From Promicromonospora sp042731755 (GTDB lineage: Bacteria > Actinomycetota > Actinomycetes > Actinomycetales > Cellulomonadaceae), in contig NZ_JBHWLR010000014.1 in assembly GCF_042731755.1 (NCBI RefSeq), positions 62,001 to 126,000 of the forward strand: DNA of 64,000 nt, given 5' to 3'. The translations under genes were made by a program, and so were the position numbers. The notes under the pieces are model-generated. The model did no database searches and was not told the DNA's origin. It was given only the letters and a program-made list of their open reading frames with translations. Shown here piece by piece: positions 24,496-32,883 of the stretch (positions within the stretch are counted from its first letter, which is position 1; every line of letters begins with the position of its first letter).

Positions 24496-25329
24496 TCAGC
24501 CGAGCTGGTCCCGGACGACGGCCTCCGCCCGACGCCGGACCGGGTCCGCGATCTCCGGGTACGCGCCGATGCCGACCAGCCGCAGGTACTTGTCGGCGGC
24601 CGCGAGCTGGGCGACCGCCCCGGAGTAGGTACCGAGCGCGTCAGCAAACTCGGCGCGGACCCGGGCGGCGACGTCGGGCTGGAGGACCGCGGAGCAGGCC
24701 AGGACGGCGGCGTCGTACCCCGCGGGCGCCCAACCCCAGTACTCCCAGTCGAGGATCGTCAGGTTCGGGGCGGTGAGGTTGCCGAAGTGCAGGTCGCCGT
24801 GGGCGACCTCCCAGTCGACGCGGCCGAGGTCGATCTCCACATCGAACCGGGCGAGGATCGAGGACCGGACGGCGTCGGGCTCCAGGACCCGGCGTTCGGT
24901 CGCGGTGACCCGGCGCAGGGTGTCGAGCCCGGCCCGCAGCTCGGCCCACCAGGTATCGGGCAGGTCGACCGGATGGTCGAGCACGAGGCCGGTGCCCACG
25001 GCGGGCTCGTCCACGAAGGTCATCAGGTCGGCCCGGACCACCTCGTCGACGTCGTCCCACCGCGCGGCCCACTCCGTCGACCGCAGGTGCCGGGGCATCG
25101 GGATGCCGTCGAACGGCGCGCCCGTCGCGGTGGCGATGCCGTCCCAGATCTCGCCCTGGGCCCACTCGGGCGGCTGCGCCGTGACCCGCAGCCACGCCGG
25201 GCCCGACGTCCGGACGGCGAGGGTCCGGTCGTAGGACCCGCGCACCGGCTCGCCGTCGAGCGTCACGCCGAACCGGGCGGCGGCCTCCGCCAAGAGCCCG
25301 GCGAGCCGGTCCCGGCGTGCGTCCGACAT
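24496..25329 (-). CDS. APH-family phosphotransferase
   Basis: 277-residue kinase-like protein of the aminoglycoside/choline phosphotransferase fold. The catalytic loop is VAHGDLHFGNLT and the metal-binding site is ILDWEYWGWAPAG. The N-terminal lobe is reduced and lacks an obvious Gly-rich loop. The ATG at 25329 has GGGGAG upstream. It is divergent from peptide deformylase. Function could be small-molecule or antibiotic phosphorylation; the family is too broad to name a substrate. Confidence 0.85.
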   Translation of the reverse strand: MSDARRDRLAGLLAEAAARFGVTLDGEPVRGSYDRTLAVRTSGPAWLRVTAQPPEWAQGEIWDGIATATGAPFDGIPMPRHLRSTEWAARWDDVDEVVRADLMTFVDEPAVGTGLVLDHPVDLPDTWWAELRAGLDTLRRVTATERRVLEPDAVRSSILARFDVEIDLGRVDWEVAHGDLHFGNLTAPNLTILDWEYWGWAPAGYDAAVLACSAVLQPDVAARVRAEFADALGTYSGAVAQLAAADKYLRLVGIGAYPEIADPVRRRAEAVVRDQLG

Positions 25330-25433
25330 GTGTCTCCCCTGGTGATGCGCCCTGAGCCGAGCGTGGATGCGCCCCACGCAACCATGCCGCGGGTACGGTG
25401 GCGCGGAACCACGCCCGGCCCGGAAGGAATCGA

Positions 25434-25997
25434 GTGAGCCAGCACCGCAGCGACGACAACTGGATCAAGGGTGTCGCCGACGACGACCTCGTCACGATCG
25501 GCGACCCACGGCTGAAGGCCCCCACCTCGGAGATCGAGGCCGACCAGGCCCAGGAGCTGCTGGCGACCCTGACCACCCGGCTGCGCGAGCTGAACGGCGC
25601 CGGACTTGCGGCCCCGCAGATCGGCGTCTCGGTGCGGGCGGCGATCGTCGAGGTCCGCCGGACCGACGTCTTCCCCGACCGGCCCGAGACCGGCCTGATC
25701 CAGATCCTGAACCCGACCGTCCTGGAACGCTCCGCCGAGACCGTCCTCGACTGGGAGGGCTGCTTCAGCGTGCCCGGGTACCTGGGCCTGGTACCCCGGT
25801 CCGAGACCATCACGGTCCGGTACACCGACGAGACCGGGCAGATCCTGACCAGCGAGGTCAGCGGCTACGCGGCGCGCGTCTTCCAGCACGAGATCGACCA
25901 CCTCGACGGCCTGGTCTACCTCGACCGCATGCCCGACATGACGAGCCTCACGACGACGCAGAACTACCTGGACCACCACCGGCCGGCGTCGGCATAG
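25434..25997 (+). CDS. def: Peptide deformylase
   Basis: Removes the N-formyl group from nascent proteins. 187 residues with all three motifs: GLAAPQIG (motif 1), EGCFSVPG (motif 2, metal-binding Cys) and QHEIDHLDG (motif 3, HExxH). The GTG at 25434 has GGAAGGAA upstream; the frame starts a little earlier without a ribosome-binding site. It is not next to fmt, so it may be one of several paralogues. Confidence 0.95.
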   Translation: MSQHRSDDNWIKGVADDDLVTIGDPRLKAPTSEIEADQAQELLATLTTRLRELNGAGLAAPQIGVSVRAAIVEVRRTDVFPDRPETGLIQILNPTVLERSAETVLDWEGCFSVPGYLGLVPRSETITVRYTDETGQILTSEVSGYAARVFQHEIDHLDGLVYLDRMPDMTSLTTTQNYLDHHRPASA

Positions 25998-26614
25998 GGC
26001 TCCGCCGTGGCATCCGGGGGGGGCGGCCGCCACGTCGGAGGCTGACGGACCGGGGCTGGCAGGTCGGAGGCTGGCCGGGTCGGGCAGAGGCAGGCAGGGG
26101 GTGCCAGGTCTGCCGGAGACCGTTCGTGTGAGCCCCGCCAAGTCCGCCTCCGCTGAACAATCCAGCAGAGGCGAACCATGTGTGCGCTGGGTGAACGAAG
26201 TGCAGCCCACCCGGCGCCCCCCGTCCGAGTGGTGCGTGGTCCCCGCCCCAGCCGCCGGGCCACGGCAGTGCCGGTCAGGCGTAGATGCACGCGGCGATTC
26301 CGTCGAGCTCCTCCGGCGGATCCGGGTGACGTACGGCCACTCCCTCCGCTACGCGTCGCTGGGCCGGGCTGGGCTGGACACGGCGCCACTCATTGCGACG
26401 GCACGATCGCTCGCGGCTCAGCTCCTGCCGGACCACTCCGGCGGCTGAGGCGCGCAGGAGCTACACCCACCACACACGCCCCTGACCAGGAGAGATCACC
26501 CGCGGAAGAGGCCTGAGCAACGGTCATCGGTCACGGCCGTCAGACTGTCGGATGCGGGCCACCCTCGCTCCCGATCAGACGCATCCCATGCGCGTTACCG
26601 TCTACCCTCGCACC
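25998..26614. other. Non-coding or degenerate stretch
   Basis: No recognisable gene in about 600 bases. There is a G-run at 26017-26026 and a short direct repeat GTCGGAGGCTG (near 26034 and 26063). Open frames here (for example 26101-26448 on the + strand) have no family resemblance or convincing start. Base use becomes less GC-biased toward the right, merging into the atypical gene that follows. Confidence 0.5.
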
Positions 26615-27760
26615 ATGCCAAATACCCATGAACCGGACGCGCGGCAGGCATTCGACGACACCCTGGTGGGGCTGAGCCCGGACGATGCGATCAAGGCCAT
26701 CAGCCGGCACGTGCCGCGCCATGAGACTGAGAACCAGATCGACTGGATCCTGGAACTCGCCGATATCGTCGATCGAAACGGGCTCTCTGTGCATGTACTG
26801 AGACGGTGCTCGCACAGCCTTTCGTGGCGCGCCCGCCGACTGGGTATGCCGCTGCCTGATGACACGCTGCGCGTCCCGGACGGGTCATCCTCAACGAGAA
26901 CTTCCCGCCTTGCTCTCGCATACGGGCGGGGGACCCGCCTCCAGTTCGACTTCAAGTTCAACCAGCTACTGTCCTGGACCCGCTCCGTGCGGAGCGAGTT
27001 CTCCACCGACGCAATGTTGCGGGCCCTCGCTGCCTTCGCGGCTCTCGGAAGCGGCACGCCTCAAGCAGCATCACTCCTCGCGGCCGCCATCTCGGCCGAT
27101 GGCTACGACAAGTCGTGCCGGTTCCTGTGCCTGCAGGGTCTCTGGATGGCTTCAGATCTTCCCGAAGCTGACCGACTGGCTGTCGAGCTCGCGGACGAGA
27201 TCATCGGCCTGGGCGAAGACGAACCCGGAGTTCACTACTGGCGTGCCGGCGCACTGCGGCGGTTGGGCAGACTCGACGAAGCACTGCAGAGCGTAGATGT
27301 CGCGATCGATCTGCTCCGTCCTGGAAGCAACAGTGTGCACCAGGACTACGTCCGTGAACGTGAACTCATCAACGCCACCAAAGCACTCGACGAACGTATC
27401 GACGAGCTCGTTGCCCGTGCTCTCACGGACCTCAAGGCGGCAGTCGCCGATGAACTGCACGCGGCTCGGCAAGAGATCGAGCAACAGCATTCACAGGCGC
27501 GGCGGATCGTGTCCGAGAGCCTGGTCGGGATCATTGAAGTCCTGGCGATCTTCGTCACCCTCGCAGGATTCCTCGTGGGCTCCGGCGCCGTACTCGCCCA
27601 GGCTGACGGGTTCTGGCAGAACCTCGCTGCAATCGCTCTGATCCTCGCTGGATGCATCGCACTCTTCGTGCTCTTGCGGGTGATCGTGCACCTGCAGCCC
27701 GGCACACCAAGAACTGAGGGCGTATTGGCGCGACTCTGGACACGACCTCGCCGACAGTGA
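26615..27760 (+). CDS. Unrecognised helical protein with coiled coil and two C-terminal membrane helices
   Basis: I do not recognise this 381-residue protein. The N-terminal two thirds is helical with TPR-like pairs (PGVHYWRAGALRRLGRLDEALQSVD is typical TPR), then a coiled coil (about residues 265-310: NATKALDERIDELVARALTDL onward), then two membrane helices (LVGIIEVLAIFVTLAGFLVG and LAAIALILAGCIALFVLLRV) joined by a short loop, and a basic tail. Codon use is less GC-extreme than neighbours, suggesting transfer. No ribosome-binding site decides the start; ATG 26615 is the best guess, 26588 or 26552 are alternatives. It stands alone, between a gene-free stretch and a truncated yceI copy. Confidence 0.7.
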   Translation: MPNTHEPDARQAFDDTLVGLSPDDAIKAISRHVPRHETENQIDWILELADIVDRNGLSVHVLRRCSHSLSWRARRLGMPLPDDTLRVPDGSSSTRTSRLALAYGRGTRLQFDFKFNQLLSWTRSVRSEFSTDAMLRALAAFAALGSGTPQAASLLAAAISADGYDKSCRFLCLQGLWMASDLPEADRLAVELADEIIGLGEDEPGVHYWRAGALRRLGRLDEALQSVDVAIDLLRPGSNSVHQDYVRERELINATKALDERIDELVARALTDLKAAVADELHAARQEIEQQHSQARRIVSESLVGIIEVLAIFVTLAGFLVGSGAVLAQADGFWQNLAAIALILAGCIALFVLLRVIVHLQPGTPRTEGVLARLWTRPRRQ

Positions 27761-27850
27761 AATTCGTCCCAGCAAGGGACCGAAGTCATCGAGCTCAGCG
27801 CCGGAGGCCGCCCCTCAGCATGCCGCCCCCGGACTCATCGTGAACCCTGA

Positions 27851-28036
27851 TTGAACCGATCTGCCCTTTCACCCGCAGTACGGGCAGAGGCCGATATCCG
27901 GTCGGCCTGCGAGCGAGAGGGGCGGAGCGTGCGCACCGGGGCAAAGGCAGGCATCGGCATCGGAGCGACCGTGGTCGTGATCGGCGGGGCGGCGGCGATC
28001 TTCGGGCCGGGTCTGTACGCGGACTGGGCCAACGAG
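27851..28036 (+). repeat. Duplicated leader and N-terminus of yceI, copy 1
   Basis: About 186 bases nearly identical to 32884-33070, covering promoter, leader hairpins and the first 35 or so codons of the YceI gene. Identity stops sharply at GCCAACGAG, where the two downstream sequences become unrelated. In this copy the ECF-like -10 is CGCA instead of CGTC. Confidence 0.85.
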
Positions 28037-28186
28037 GGCCACGACTGGATCGCGCGGTGGGTCGCGGACCCGCTGGCCGGCGAGGTCGCCGCAACCACCG
28101 TCTTCACCGACGGCGTCAGCCCCGCCGAGTCGGCCGACCAGCTCGTGCGGCTCCGCGAGCGCCTGCTGTCAGAGCTCGCCGCCTGA
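27929..28186 (+). pseudogene. Chimeric short ORF: YceI anchor fused to unrelated tail
   Basis: 85 codons. The first 36 residues (from RTGAKAGIGIGATVVVIGGA through YADWANE) match the signal-anchor of the intact YceI-family protein at 32963. The remaining ~49 residues (HDWIARWVADPLAGEVAATT onward) are unrelated to YceI and I do not recognise them. The same GTG start and ribosome-binding region (GAGAGGGGCGGAGC) are kept. It is probably a recombination product: a duplicated promoter and anchor joined to another gene's 3' part. It may still be expressed as a small membrane protein. Confidence 0.6.
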
Positions 28187-28190
28187 CGGC

Positions 28191-29102
28191 TCAGGCCGTC
28201 GCCAGCAGCCGGTCCAGCGCTGCGCGCCCCGGCGGCCCCCACGACGCCTTGCCGCCCGGCCGCCCGTGCACGCCGGCCTCCCCGATGAGCATCCCGACGA
28301 GCGCCTTGGCCATGGCCCAACCGCGGGCCCGGCGGAGCATCGAGTCGTCGACCTCCCGCTCGTACGCGTCGTGGAAGGCGTCGACCCCGCCGTCCGGCAG
28401 GAGCAGCCACGCCGCGGAGAGGTCGCAGGCCGGGTCGCCGACGCACAGGTCGCCGAAGTCGATGACGCCGCAGAACGTACCGTCCGCCGTCAGGATGTTG
28501 GCCGGGTGCAGGTCGCCGTGCAGCCAGACCGGCTGCCCCGCCCATGCGGGTGCGGCCACGGCATCGTCCCAGACGGCGCGGACGGCGTCCGGGTCGGCGA
28601 CGAGGCCGCGCTCCGCCGCCTCGGCGAGCTGCGCCCCGAACCCCGCGGAGTGCCCGCGGAGCGGCCCGCCCCGGCCACGACCGACCGGCGCGCCCTCCGG
28701 CGCGGGCAGGTGCAGCGCCGTCAGGAAAGAGCCCAGCGCCCGCGCCGCCTCGTCGCCCCGCGTGACCGGCGCGCGGTCGGCGGGCGCCCCGGGCACCCAG
28801 GTGGTGACGATCCAGGGCCGCGGGAACCGCTCGGCCGGCTCGCCGAGGCGCTGCGGCACGGGAATCGGCAGCGGAAGGCCCGCCGCCAGGCCGGGCACCC
28901 AGGCATACTCCTTGCGCAGCAGCTCGTCCGCGGACGCCGTCGCCCACGGCAGCCGGACGGCGAGGTCGTCCCCTAGGCGCCAGAGCTGGTTGTCCCAGCC
29001 GCGGGCGCCGAGCTCCAGGGGCAGTTCCGCCAGGTCGGGGTGCTGCTCACGGAGCAGGCCCCGGATCAGATCGGCGTCGATCTCCAGATCGGTGTGCGTC
29101 AT
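28191..29102 (-). CDS. APH-family phosphotransferase (macrolide/aminoglycoside kinase-like)
   Basis: 303-residue kinase-like protein. Catalytic loop VWLHGDLHPANILTADG and metal site GVIDFGDLCVGDPACDL are textbook APH/MPH features, and the N-lobe GWDNQLWRLGDDLAVRLPW matches the macrolide 2'-phosphotransferase-like branch. The ATG at 29102 is chosen as giving the correct N-terminus. It could be an antibiotic kinase or a housekeeping sugar or choline kinase; resistance cannot be concluded. Divergent from the GNAT gene. Confidence 0.88.
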   Translation of the reverse strand: MTHTDLEIDADLIRGLLREQHPDLAELPLELGARGWDNQLWRLGDDLAVRLPWATASADELLRKEYAWVPGLAAGLPLPIPVPQRLGEPAERFPRPWIVTTWVPGAPADRAPVTRGDEAARALGSFLTALHLPAPEGAPVGRGRGGPLRGHSAGFGAQLAEAAERGLVADPDAVRAVWDDAVAAPAWAGQPVWLHGDLHPANILTADGTFCGVIDFGDLCVGDPACDLSAAWLLLPDGGVDAFHDAYEREVDDSMLRRARGWAMAKALVGMLIGEAGVHGRPGGKASWGPPGRAALDRLLATA

Positions 29103-29162
29103 GCGCAGCCACGGTAGCGGGCGTCCGCGGACCTGCGGCGCGCACATGCTTAGGGTGCCTTC

Positions 29163-29582
29163 ATGAGCGACGACCCGTACCTCCTGGTCCCCACCGCGCC
29201 CAGCGTCGACGAGTACCTGCACCTGCGCGCGGCCTCCGGCCTCTCCCCCAAGAACGCCGAGCAGGCCGCGCCCGTGCTGACGTCGAGCTGGGCCTTCTGC
29301 CACGTCCGCGAGGTGGCGACAGACCGGGCGGTCGCGATGGGCCGCACGCTCGGCGACGGCGGCTGGTACTTCCACATCGCCGACATCGCGACGCTGCCCG
29401 AGCACCAGAGCCGCGGCCTCGGTCGCCGGGTGATGGCATGGCTCCTGGACCAGATCGCGGACCGCGCGCCCGCCGACCCGTACGTCACGCTCAACGCGGA
29501 CGAGCCCGGCCGGCCCCTGTACCGCAGCCTGGGGTTCGTCGAGACGGCGCCCGCAAGCATCGCGATGCGCCTGGCCCGGTAG
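29163..29582 (+). CDS. GNAT-family N-acetyltransferase
   Basis: 139-residue acyl-CoA-dependent acetyltransferase. The acetyl-CoA-binding motif A reads IADIATLPEHQSRGLGRRVMAWLL (Q/RxxGxG/A) and the C-terminal strand region is LYRSLGFVETAP. ATG start at 29163. First of a four-gene rightward group with two small membrane proteins and an isochorismatase-type hydrolase. Substrate unknown. Confidence 0.9.
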   Translation: MSDDPYLLVPTAPSVDEYLHLRAASGLSPKNAEQAAPVLTSSWAFCHVREVATDRAVAMGRTLGDGGWYFHIADIATLPEHQSRGLGRRVMAWLLDQIADRAPADPYVTLNADEPGRPLYRSLGFVETAPASIAMRLAR

Positions 29583-29587
29583 CGCCC

Positions 29588-29980
29588 GTGTCGGACCGCG
29601 CGCTCCAGGTCGTCCGGCTCGTCTGGGTGCTCGGCTACCTGGTGGGCACCACCACCCACGTCGTCGACCTCGTGCTGGGCGGCACGGAGGTCTACGCCAG
29701 TTTTCCGACGACGGTGCGCCTGTTCTGGGTCTCGCTCACCGTCGTGGACCCGCTCGTCGTCGTCCTCCTGCTCCTGCGGCGCCGGGCCGGTGTGGTGCTC
29801 GGCGTCGTCGTCATCGTGGTCGACGTCGCGGTGAACGGCACCGTGCTCGCCCTGACCGAGGGCCTGTCGTTCGCCGGGCTCGTGAACCAGACGCTGTTCG
29901 CCGTCGTCGTCCTGGCCACGGCACGACCGCTGTGGGTCTGGTTCGGGCGGCCCGCTCACCTGGCACGATACGACTCATGA
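29588..29980 (+). CDS. Small four-helix membrane protein
   Basis: 130-residue hydrophobic protein with about four membrane segments (VVRLVWVLGYLVGTTTHVVD, FWVSLTVVDPLVVVLLLL, VVLGVVVIVVDVAVNGTVLAL, LVNQTLFAVVVLATARPLWVW). No family recognised with confidence. The GTG start is five bases after the acetyltransferase stop, and its own stop overlaps the start of the next gene, so it is part of a coupled group. Confidence 0.75.
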   Translation: MSDRALQVVRLVWVLGYLVGTTTHVVDLVLGGTEVYASFPTTVRLFWVSLTVVDPLVVVLLLLRRRAGVVLGVVVIVVDVAVNGTVLALTEGLSFAGLVNQTLFAVVVLATARPLWVWFGRPAHLARYDS

Positions 29981-30321
29981 CGACCTCGGAGCCCCGCTAC
30001 CGCACGCGCTGGATCGTGGCCGCCGTCCTGACCGCGGCCGTGGTCCTGCTCGTCGCGATCGGCATGGCCGCGTTCGACACCGCCCAGGACCGGTGGGCGT
30101 GGCGCCTCGCCGACCTGGACCGCAACGAGCTGCACCTGTCGCCGCGCCCGGAGGCGATCGAGGACGGGACGGTCGTCGAGGAGTCGCCGAGCGAGATCGT
30201 GGTCCAATACTCCCGCGAGCGCAACGACTGGACCGGCCAGCCCACCGGGGACGCGGACACGGTCTGCTACCGGTTCCCGCTCGGCGACCCCGACAGCTTC
30301 AGCGAGGCCCCCTGCCCATGA
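29977..30321 (+). CDS. Single-pass membrane protein of unknown function
   Basis: 114 residues: a short cytoplasmic N-terminus, one membrane helix (WIVAAVLTAAVVLLVAIGMA) and an extracytoplasmic domain containing two Cys (near residues 97 and 113, in DTVCYRF and EAPCP) that might pair. ATG overlaps the previous stop (ATGA) and its stop overlaps the next start, giving tight translational coupling. No known family recognised. Confidence 0.7.
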   Translation: MTTSEPRYRTRWIVAAVLTAAVVLLVAIGMAAFDTAQDRWAWRLADLDRNELHLSPRPEAIEDGTVVEESPSEIVVQYSRERNDWTGQPTGDADTVCYRFPLGDPDSFSEAPCP

Positions 30322-30887
30322 CCACGCCTGTGACCCCGCCCCCGACCACCGCCGTCCTCCTCATCGACCTCCAGGCCGACGTCGTCCGCGGCTGCTTCGA
30401 CGCCGACGGCGTCGTCACCCGCTCCGCCGCCCTCGCGGAGCGCGCTCGCGCCGCCGGGACACCCGTCGTCTGGGTGCAGCACCACGAGCCGGGACTGGAG
30501 CGCGACACCCCGGGCTGGGCCCTCGCCGACGGCCTGTCCCGCCGCCCCGACGAGGCGCTCGTGCACAAGGCGTACCGCGACTCGTTCGCCGACACCGACC
30601 TCCGCGACATCCTCGACGCGCTCGGCGCCACGCGGCTGGTCGTCGCCGGCACCCAGTCCGACTTCTGCGTCCGCACGACGACGCAGCGGGCCGCTGCGCT
30701 GGGCTACGACGTGACCCTCGTGAGCGACGCGCACACCACCCGCGACACCGTGTGGGACGGCGTGGCGATCACCGGCGAGCAGATCGTGGCCCACACCAAC
30801 ATGTACTTCTCCGGGCTGCGGTACCCGGGCAGCACGTTCGCCGTCGCCCGGCACGACGAGGTTCCGCTGACCGGCCAGGACTGCTAG
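30318..30887 (+). CDS. Isochorismatase-family cysteine hydrolase
   Basis: 189-residue cytoplasmic hydrolase. The catalytic triad of the family is visible: Asp in AVLLIDLQ, Lys in LVHKAYRDSF and Cys in GTQSDFCVRTTTQRA. These enzymes cleave amides or vinyl ethers such as nicotinamide or isochorismate; the particular substrate is not clear here. The ATG overlaps the preceding stop. End of the four-gene group. Confidence 0.92.
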   Translation: MTTPVTPPPTTAVLLIDLQADVVRGCFDADGVVTRSAALAERARAAGTPVVWVQHHEPGLERDTPGWALADGLSRRPDEALVHKAYRDSFADTDLRDILDALGATRLVVAGTQSDFCVRTTTQRAAALGYDVTLVSDAHTTRDTVWDGVAITGEQIVAHTNMYFSGLRYPGSTFAVARHDEVPLTGQDC

Positions 30888-31005
30888 CGTCCCTCGCAGT
30901 CGTCCGGGTCCGCATCGGCCCGGGCACCACGTTTGTACCGCCCGGTGTCGGGGGCGGCGGCAGGGGCGCGTGTCCCGTCCTACCGCAGTCCTGGATGTCC
31001 CCTGG

Positions 31006-31062
31006 CGGGCCACGGGTCGCACCCCATCGCAGTTTCAGGCGCCGGCGACCCCGGGTGGCCCG
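31006..31062 (+). promoter_or_regulatory. Structured leader before the MFS gene
   Basis: Long hairpin: CGGGCCACGGGTCGC (31006-31020) pairs with 31045-31062 through 15 base pairs with a three-base bulge, around a 24-base loop, ending 28 bases before the MFS start. It could be an attenuator or a ligand-sensing leader; I cannot match it to a known riboswitch class. The whole intergenic stretch 30888-31090 holds no gene. Confidence 0.4.
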
Positions 31063-31090
31063 TCCCGCCGGGCGGCGACGAAGGACACCC

Positions 31091-32308
31091 ATGCCTGCAG
31101 CCGCCTCCGGCTATCGTTCCCTGCTGCGCGCGCCCGGCGCCGCCGCCTTCTTCCTCGCCGCGACCACCGGCCGCGTCGGCATCGCCATGACGGGCCTCGG
31201 CCTGGTGTGGCTGCTGCACGACCGCACAGGCTCGTACGCCACGGCGGGCCTCGCCGCCGCGGTCTTCGCCCTGGCCGAGGCGGTCGTCGGCCCGCAGCTC
31301 GCCCGCCTGGTCGACCGATTCGGCCAGACCCGCGTGCTCCCGCTCTACCTCGTCGCGCACGGCGCCGCCGTCGCCTGCGTCGTCCTGGCGCAGTCGCCGA
31401 CGGCGGCCGTCATCGCCGCGGGCTGCGCGGGCGCGGCGGTCCCCCAGCTCGGCGCCCTGTCCGCCGCCCGCTGGGCGCACCTGCTGCGCGGCGACCGCGC
31501 CGACGACCTGCCCGGCGCGTTCTCCCTGGAGTCGCTGGCCAACGCCACGAGCTTCCTGCTCGGGCCGGTGCTGGTCACCGCGCTGGGCGCGGCGGGCCAC
31601 ACGACGGCGGCCAGCCTCACCGCGGCGGCCCTGATCCTGGGCGGCGGCACCGCCCTGGCCCTGCAGCGGCGCACCGCGCCCCCGCCGCACGCCGCCGCCG
31701 AACGCGCCCGCGGCACGCGGTCCGGCCTGCTCGCGCCGGCGTTCCTGGTCCTGGCGCTGCTCAACCTCGCCATCGGCCTGTACTTCGGCACCATGGGGGT
31801 CGCGGTCACGGCCTTCGCGGTCGGCCACGGGACGCCCGGCACGGCAGCGCCGCTCATCGCCGCCGGGAGCGTGGCCGGCCTCCTGTCGGGCTGGCTCTAC
31901 GGACGGCGCCGACGCCCCACCCCGGCCCGGTGCCAGCTCGTGCTCGTCACGGTCTGGCTGACGGCGACCGCCGCGCTGCTGCCGTTCGCGCCGTCCGCCG
32001 TCTGGCTGGGCCTCGCCCTGGTGCTCACGGAGGCCGCCGTGCCGCCGACCCTGGTGCTGCTCACCGTGCTGACCGAGCGGGCGGTCCGCCCGGCCGTGCT
32101 CACGCAGGCGTTCACCTGGAACAACTCCGCGAGCGCCGCCGGCTCCGCGCTGGCGGCGTCGCTCGCGGGCCGGGCGGCGGACGTCTGGGGCGCGCCAGCC
32201 GCGCTCGCACAGGCGCCGGCGGCGGGCCTGCTGCTCGTGGCCCTCGCGATCGTCCTGCTGCGTGCCGGACGCCGGGGCGAGGGACGCCGGAGCGAGGCGC
32301 GCCGGTGA
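31091..32308 (+). CDS. MFS transporter
   Basis: 405-residue membrane transporter with about twelve hydrophobic segments, typical of drug-efflux MFS proteins. The loop between helices 2 and 3 (GPQLARLVDRFGQTRVLPLY) corresponds to the MFS motif A region. A mid-protein charged loop (RRTAPPPHAAAERARGTRSG) separates the two six-helix halves. AAGGA precedes the ATG. Substrate unknown. A strong hairpin lies in its leader. Confidence 0.88.
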   Translation: MPAAASGYRSLLRAPGAAAFFLAATTGRVGIAMTGLGLVWLLHDRTGSYATAGLAAAVFALAEAVVGPQLARLVDRFGQTRVLPLYLVAHGAAVACVVLAQSPTAAVIAAGCAGAAVPQLGALSAARWAHLLRGDRADDLPGAFSLESLANATSFLLGPVLVTALGAAGHTTAASLTAAALILGGGTALALQRRTAPPPHAAAERARGTRSGLLAPAFLVLALLNLAIGLYFGTMGVAVTAFAVGHGTPGTAAPLIAAGSVAGLLSGWLYGRRRRPTPARCQLVLVTVWLTATAALLPFAPSAVWLGLALVLTEAAVPPTLVLLTVLTERAVRPAVLTQAFTWNNSASAAGSALAASLAGRAADVWGAPAALAQAPAAGLLLVALAIVLLRAGRRGEGRRSEARR

Positions 32309-32313
32309 CGGCG

Positions 32314-32793
32314 TCAGCGGCCCGCCACGTACCCGGCCATCTTGTCCAGGCACGCCTCCAGTCCCTGCTGCGACATGTCGCGGGACGCGGCGCTGGTGTA
32401 CCCGTGCTCGACCATGTGGATGCGGCTGCGCCCGTCGCCCAGGCCCGTGATCTCGACCTCGTGGTGCCCCTCGGCGGGCACGTCGTCCATGGGCGGAGCC
32501 TGCGGCGCGCCGTCGGCGTCGCTGAACCGGAACGTGTACTCGATGCGCCGCACCGGCTCGACGACCGTGAAGTCCCAGGTGGACCACGTGTCGCCGCCGC
32601 CGTACTCGGCGGGGGCGCGCATCGCGATCAGCGCGCGGCCGCCGACCCGCAGGTCGACCTCGGCCGCGGGGCAGGTGAACGGGCCGGGCCCCCACCAGGC
32701 GCGCAGGCCCTCGGGGGTGCTCCACGCGGCCCAGGCCGCCTCGACGGGTCCGTCGAGGTCGCGGGTCACGTCGACGTCGAAGGTGTCGGTCAT
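32314..32793 (-). CDS. SRPBCC / AHSA1-like domain protein
   Basis: 159-residue single-domain protein of the START-like superfamily, with the AHSA1 (activator of Hsp90 ATPase homologue) pattern: VEAAWAAWSTPEGLRAWWGP near the start, DFTVVEPVRRIEYTFRFSD in the middle and the long C-terminal helix GLEACLDKMAGYV. These proteins form a hydrophobic cavity for small lipophilic ligands; no specific function is known here. The ATG at 32793 has GGAGGAA upstream. Convergent with the MFS gene. Confidence 0.88.
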   Translation of the reverse strand: MTDTFDVDVTRDLDGPVEAAWAAWSTPEGLRAWWGPGPFTCPAAEVDLRVGGRALIAMRAPAEYGGGDTWSTWDFTVVEPVRRIEYTFRFSDADGAPQAPPMDDVPAEGHHEVEITGLGDGRSRIHMVEHGYTSAASRDMSQQGLEACLDKMAGYVAGR

Positions 32794-32883
32794 GATTCCT
32801 CCAGGTGCGCTCGGGACGGGGCGGTGCAACACGCCCCTGCCGCTACCGACGGCCCGGGCCCGCCGAACTCATCGCCGAACCAG

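Noticed and set aside
26101..26448. 115-codon frame after peptide deformylase
   Set aside because: No recognisable motif, no ribosome-binding site and mixed composition; kept only as gene-free sequence.
28191..29102. Macrolide or aminoglycoside resistance gene
   Set aside because: The APH fold is clear but sequence alone does not separate antibiotic kinases from other small-molecule kinases, so only the family is stated.
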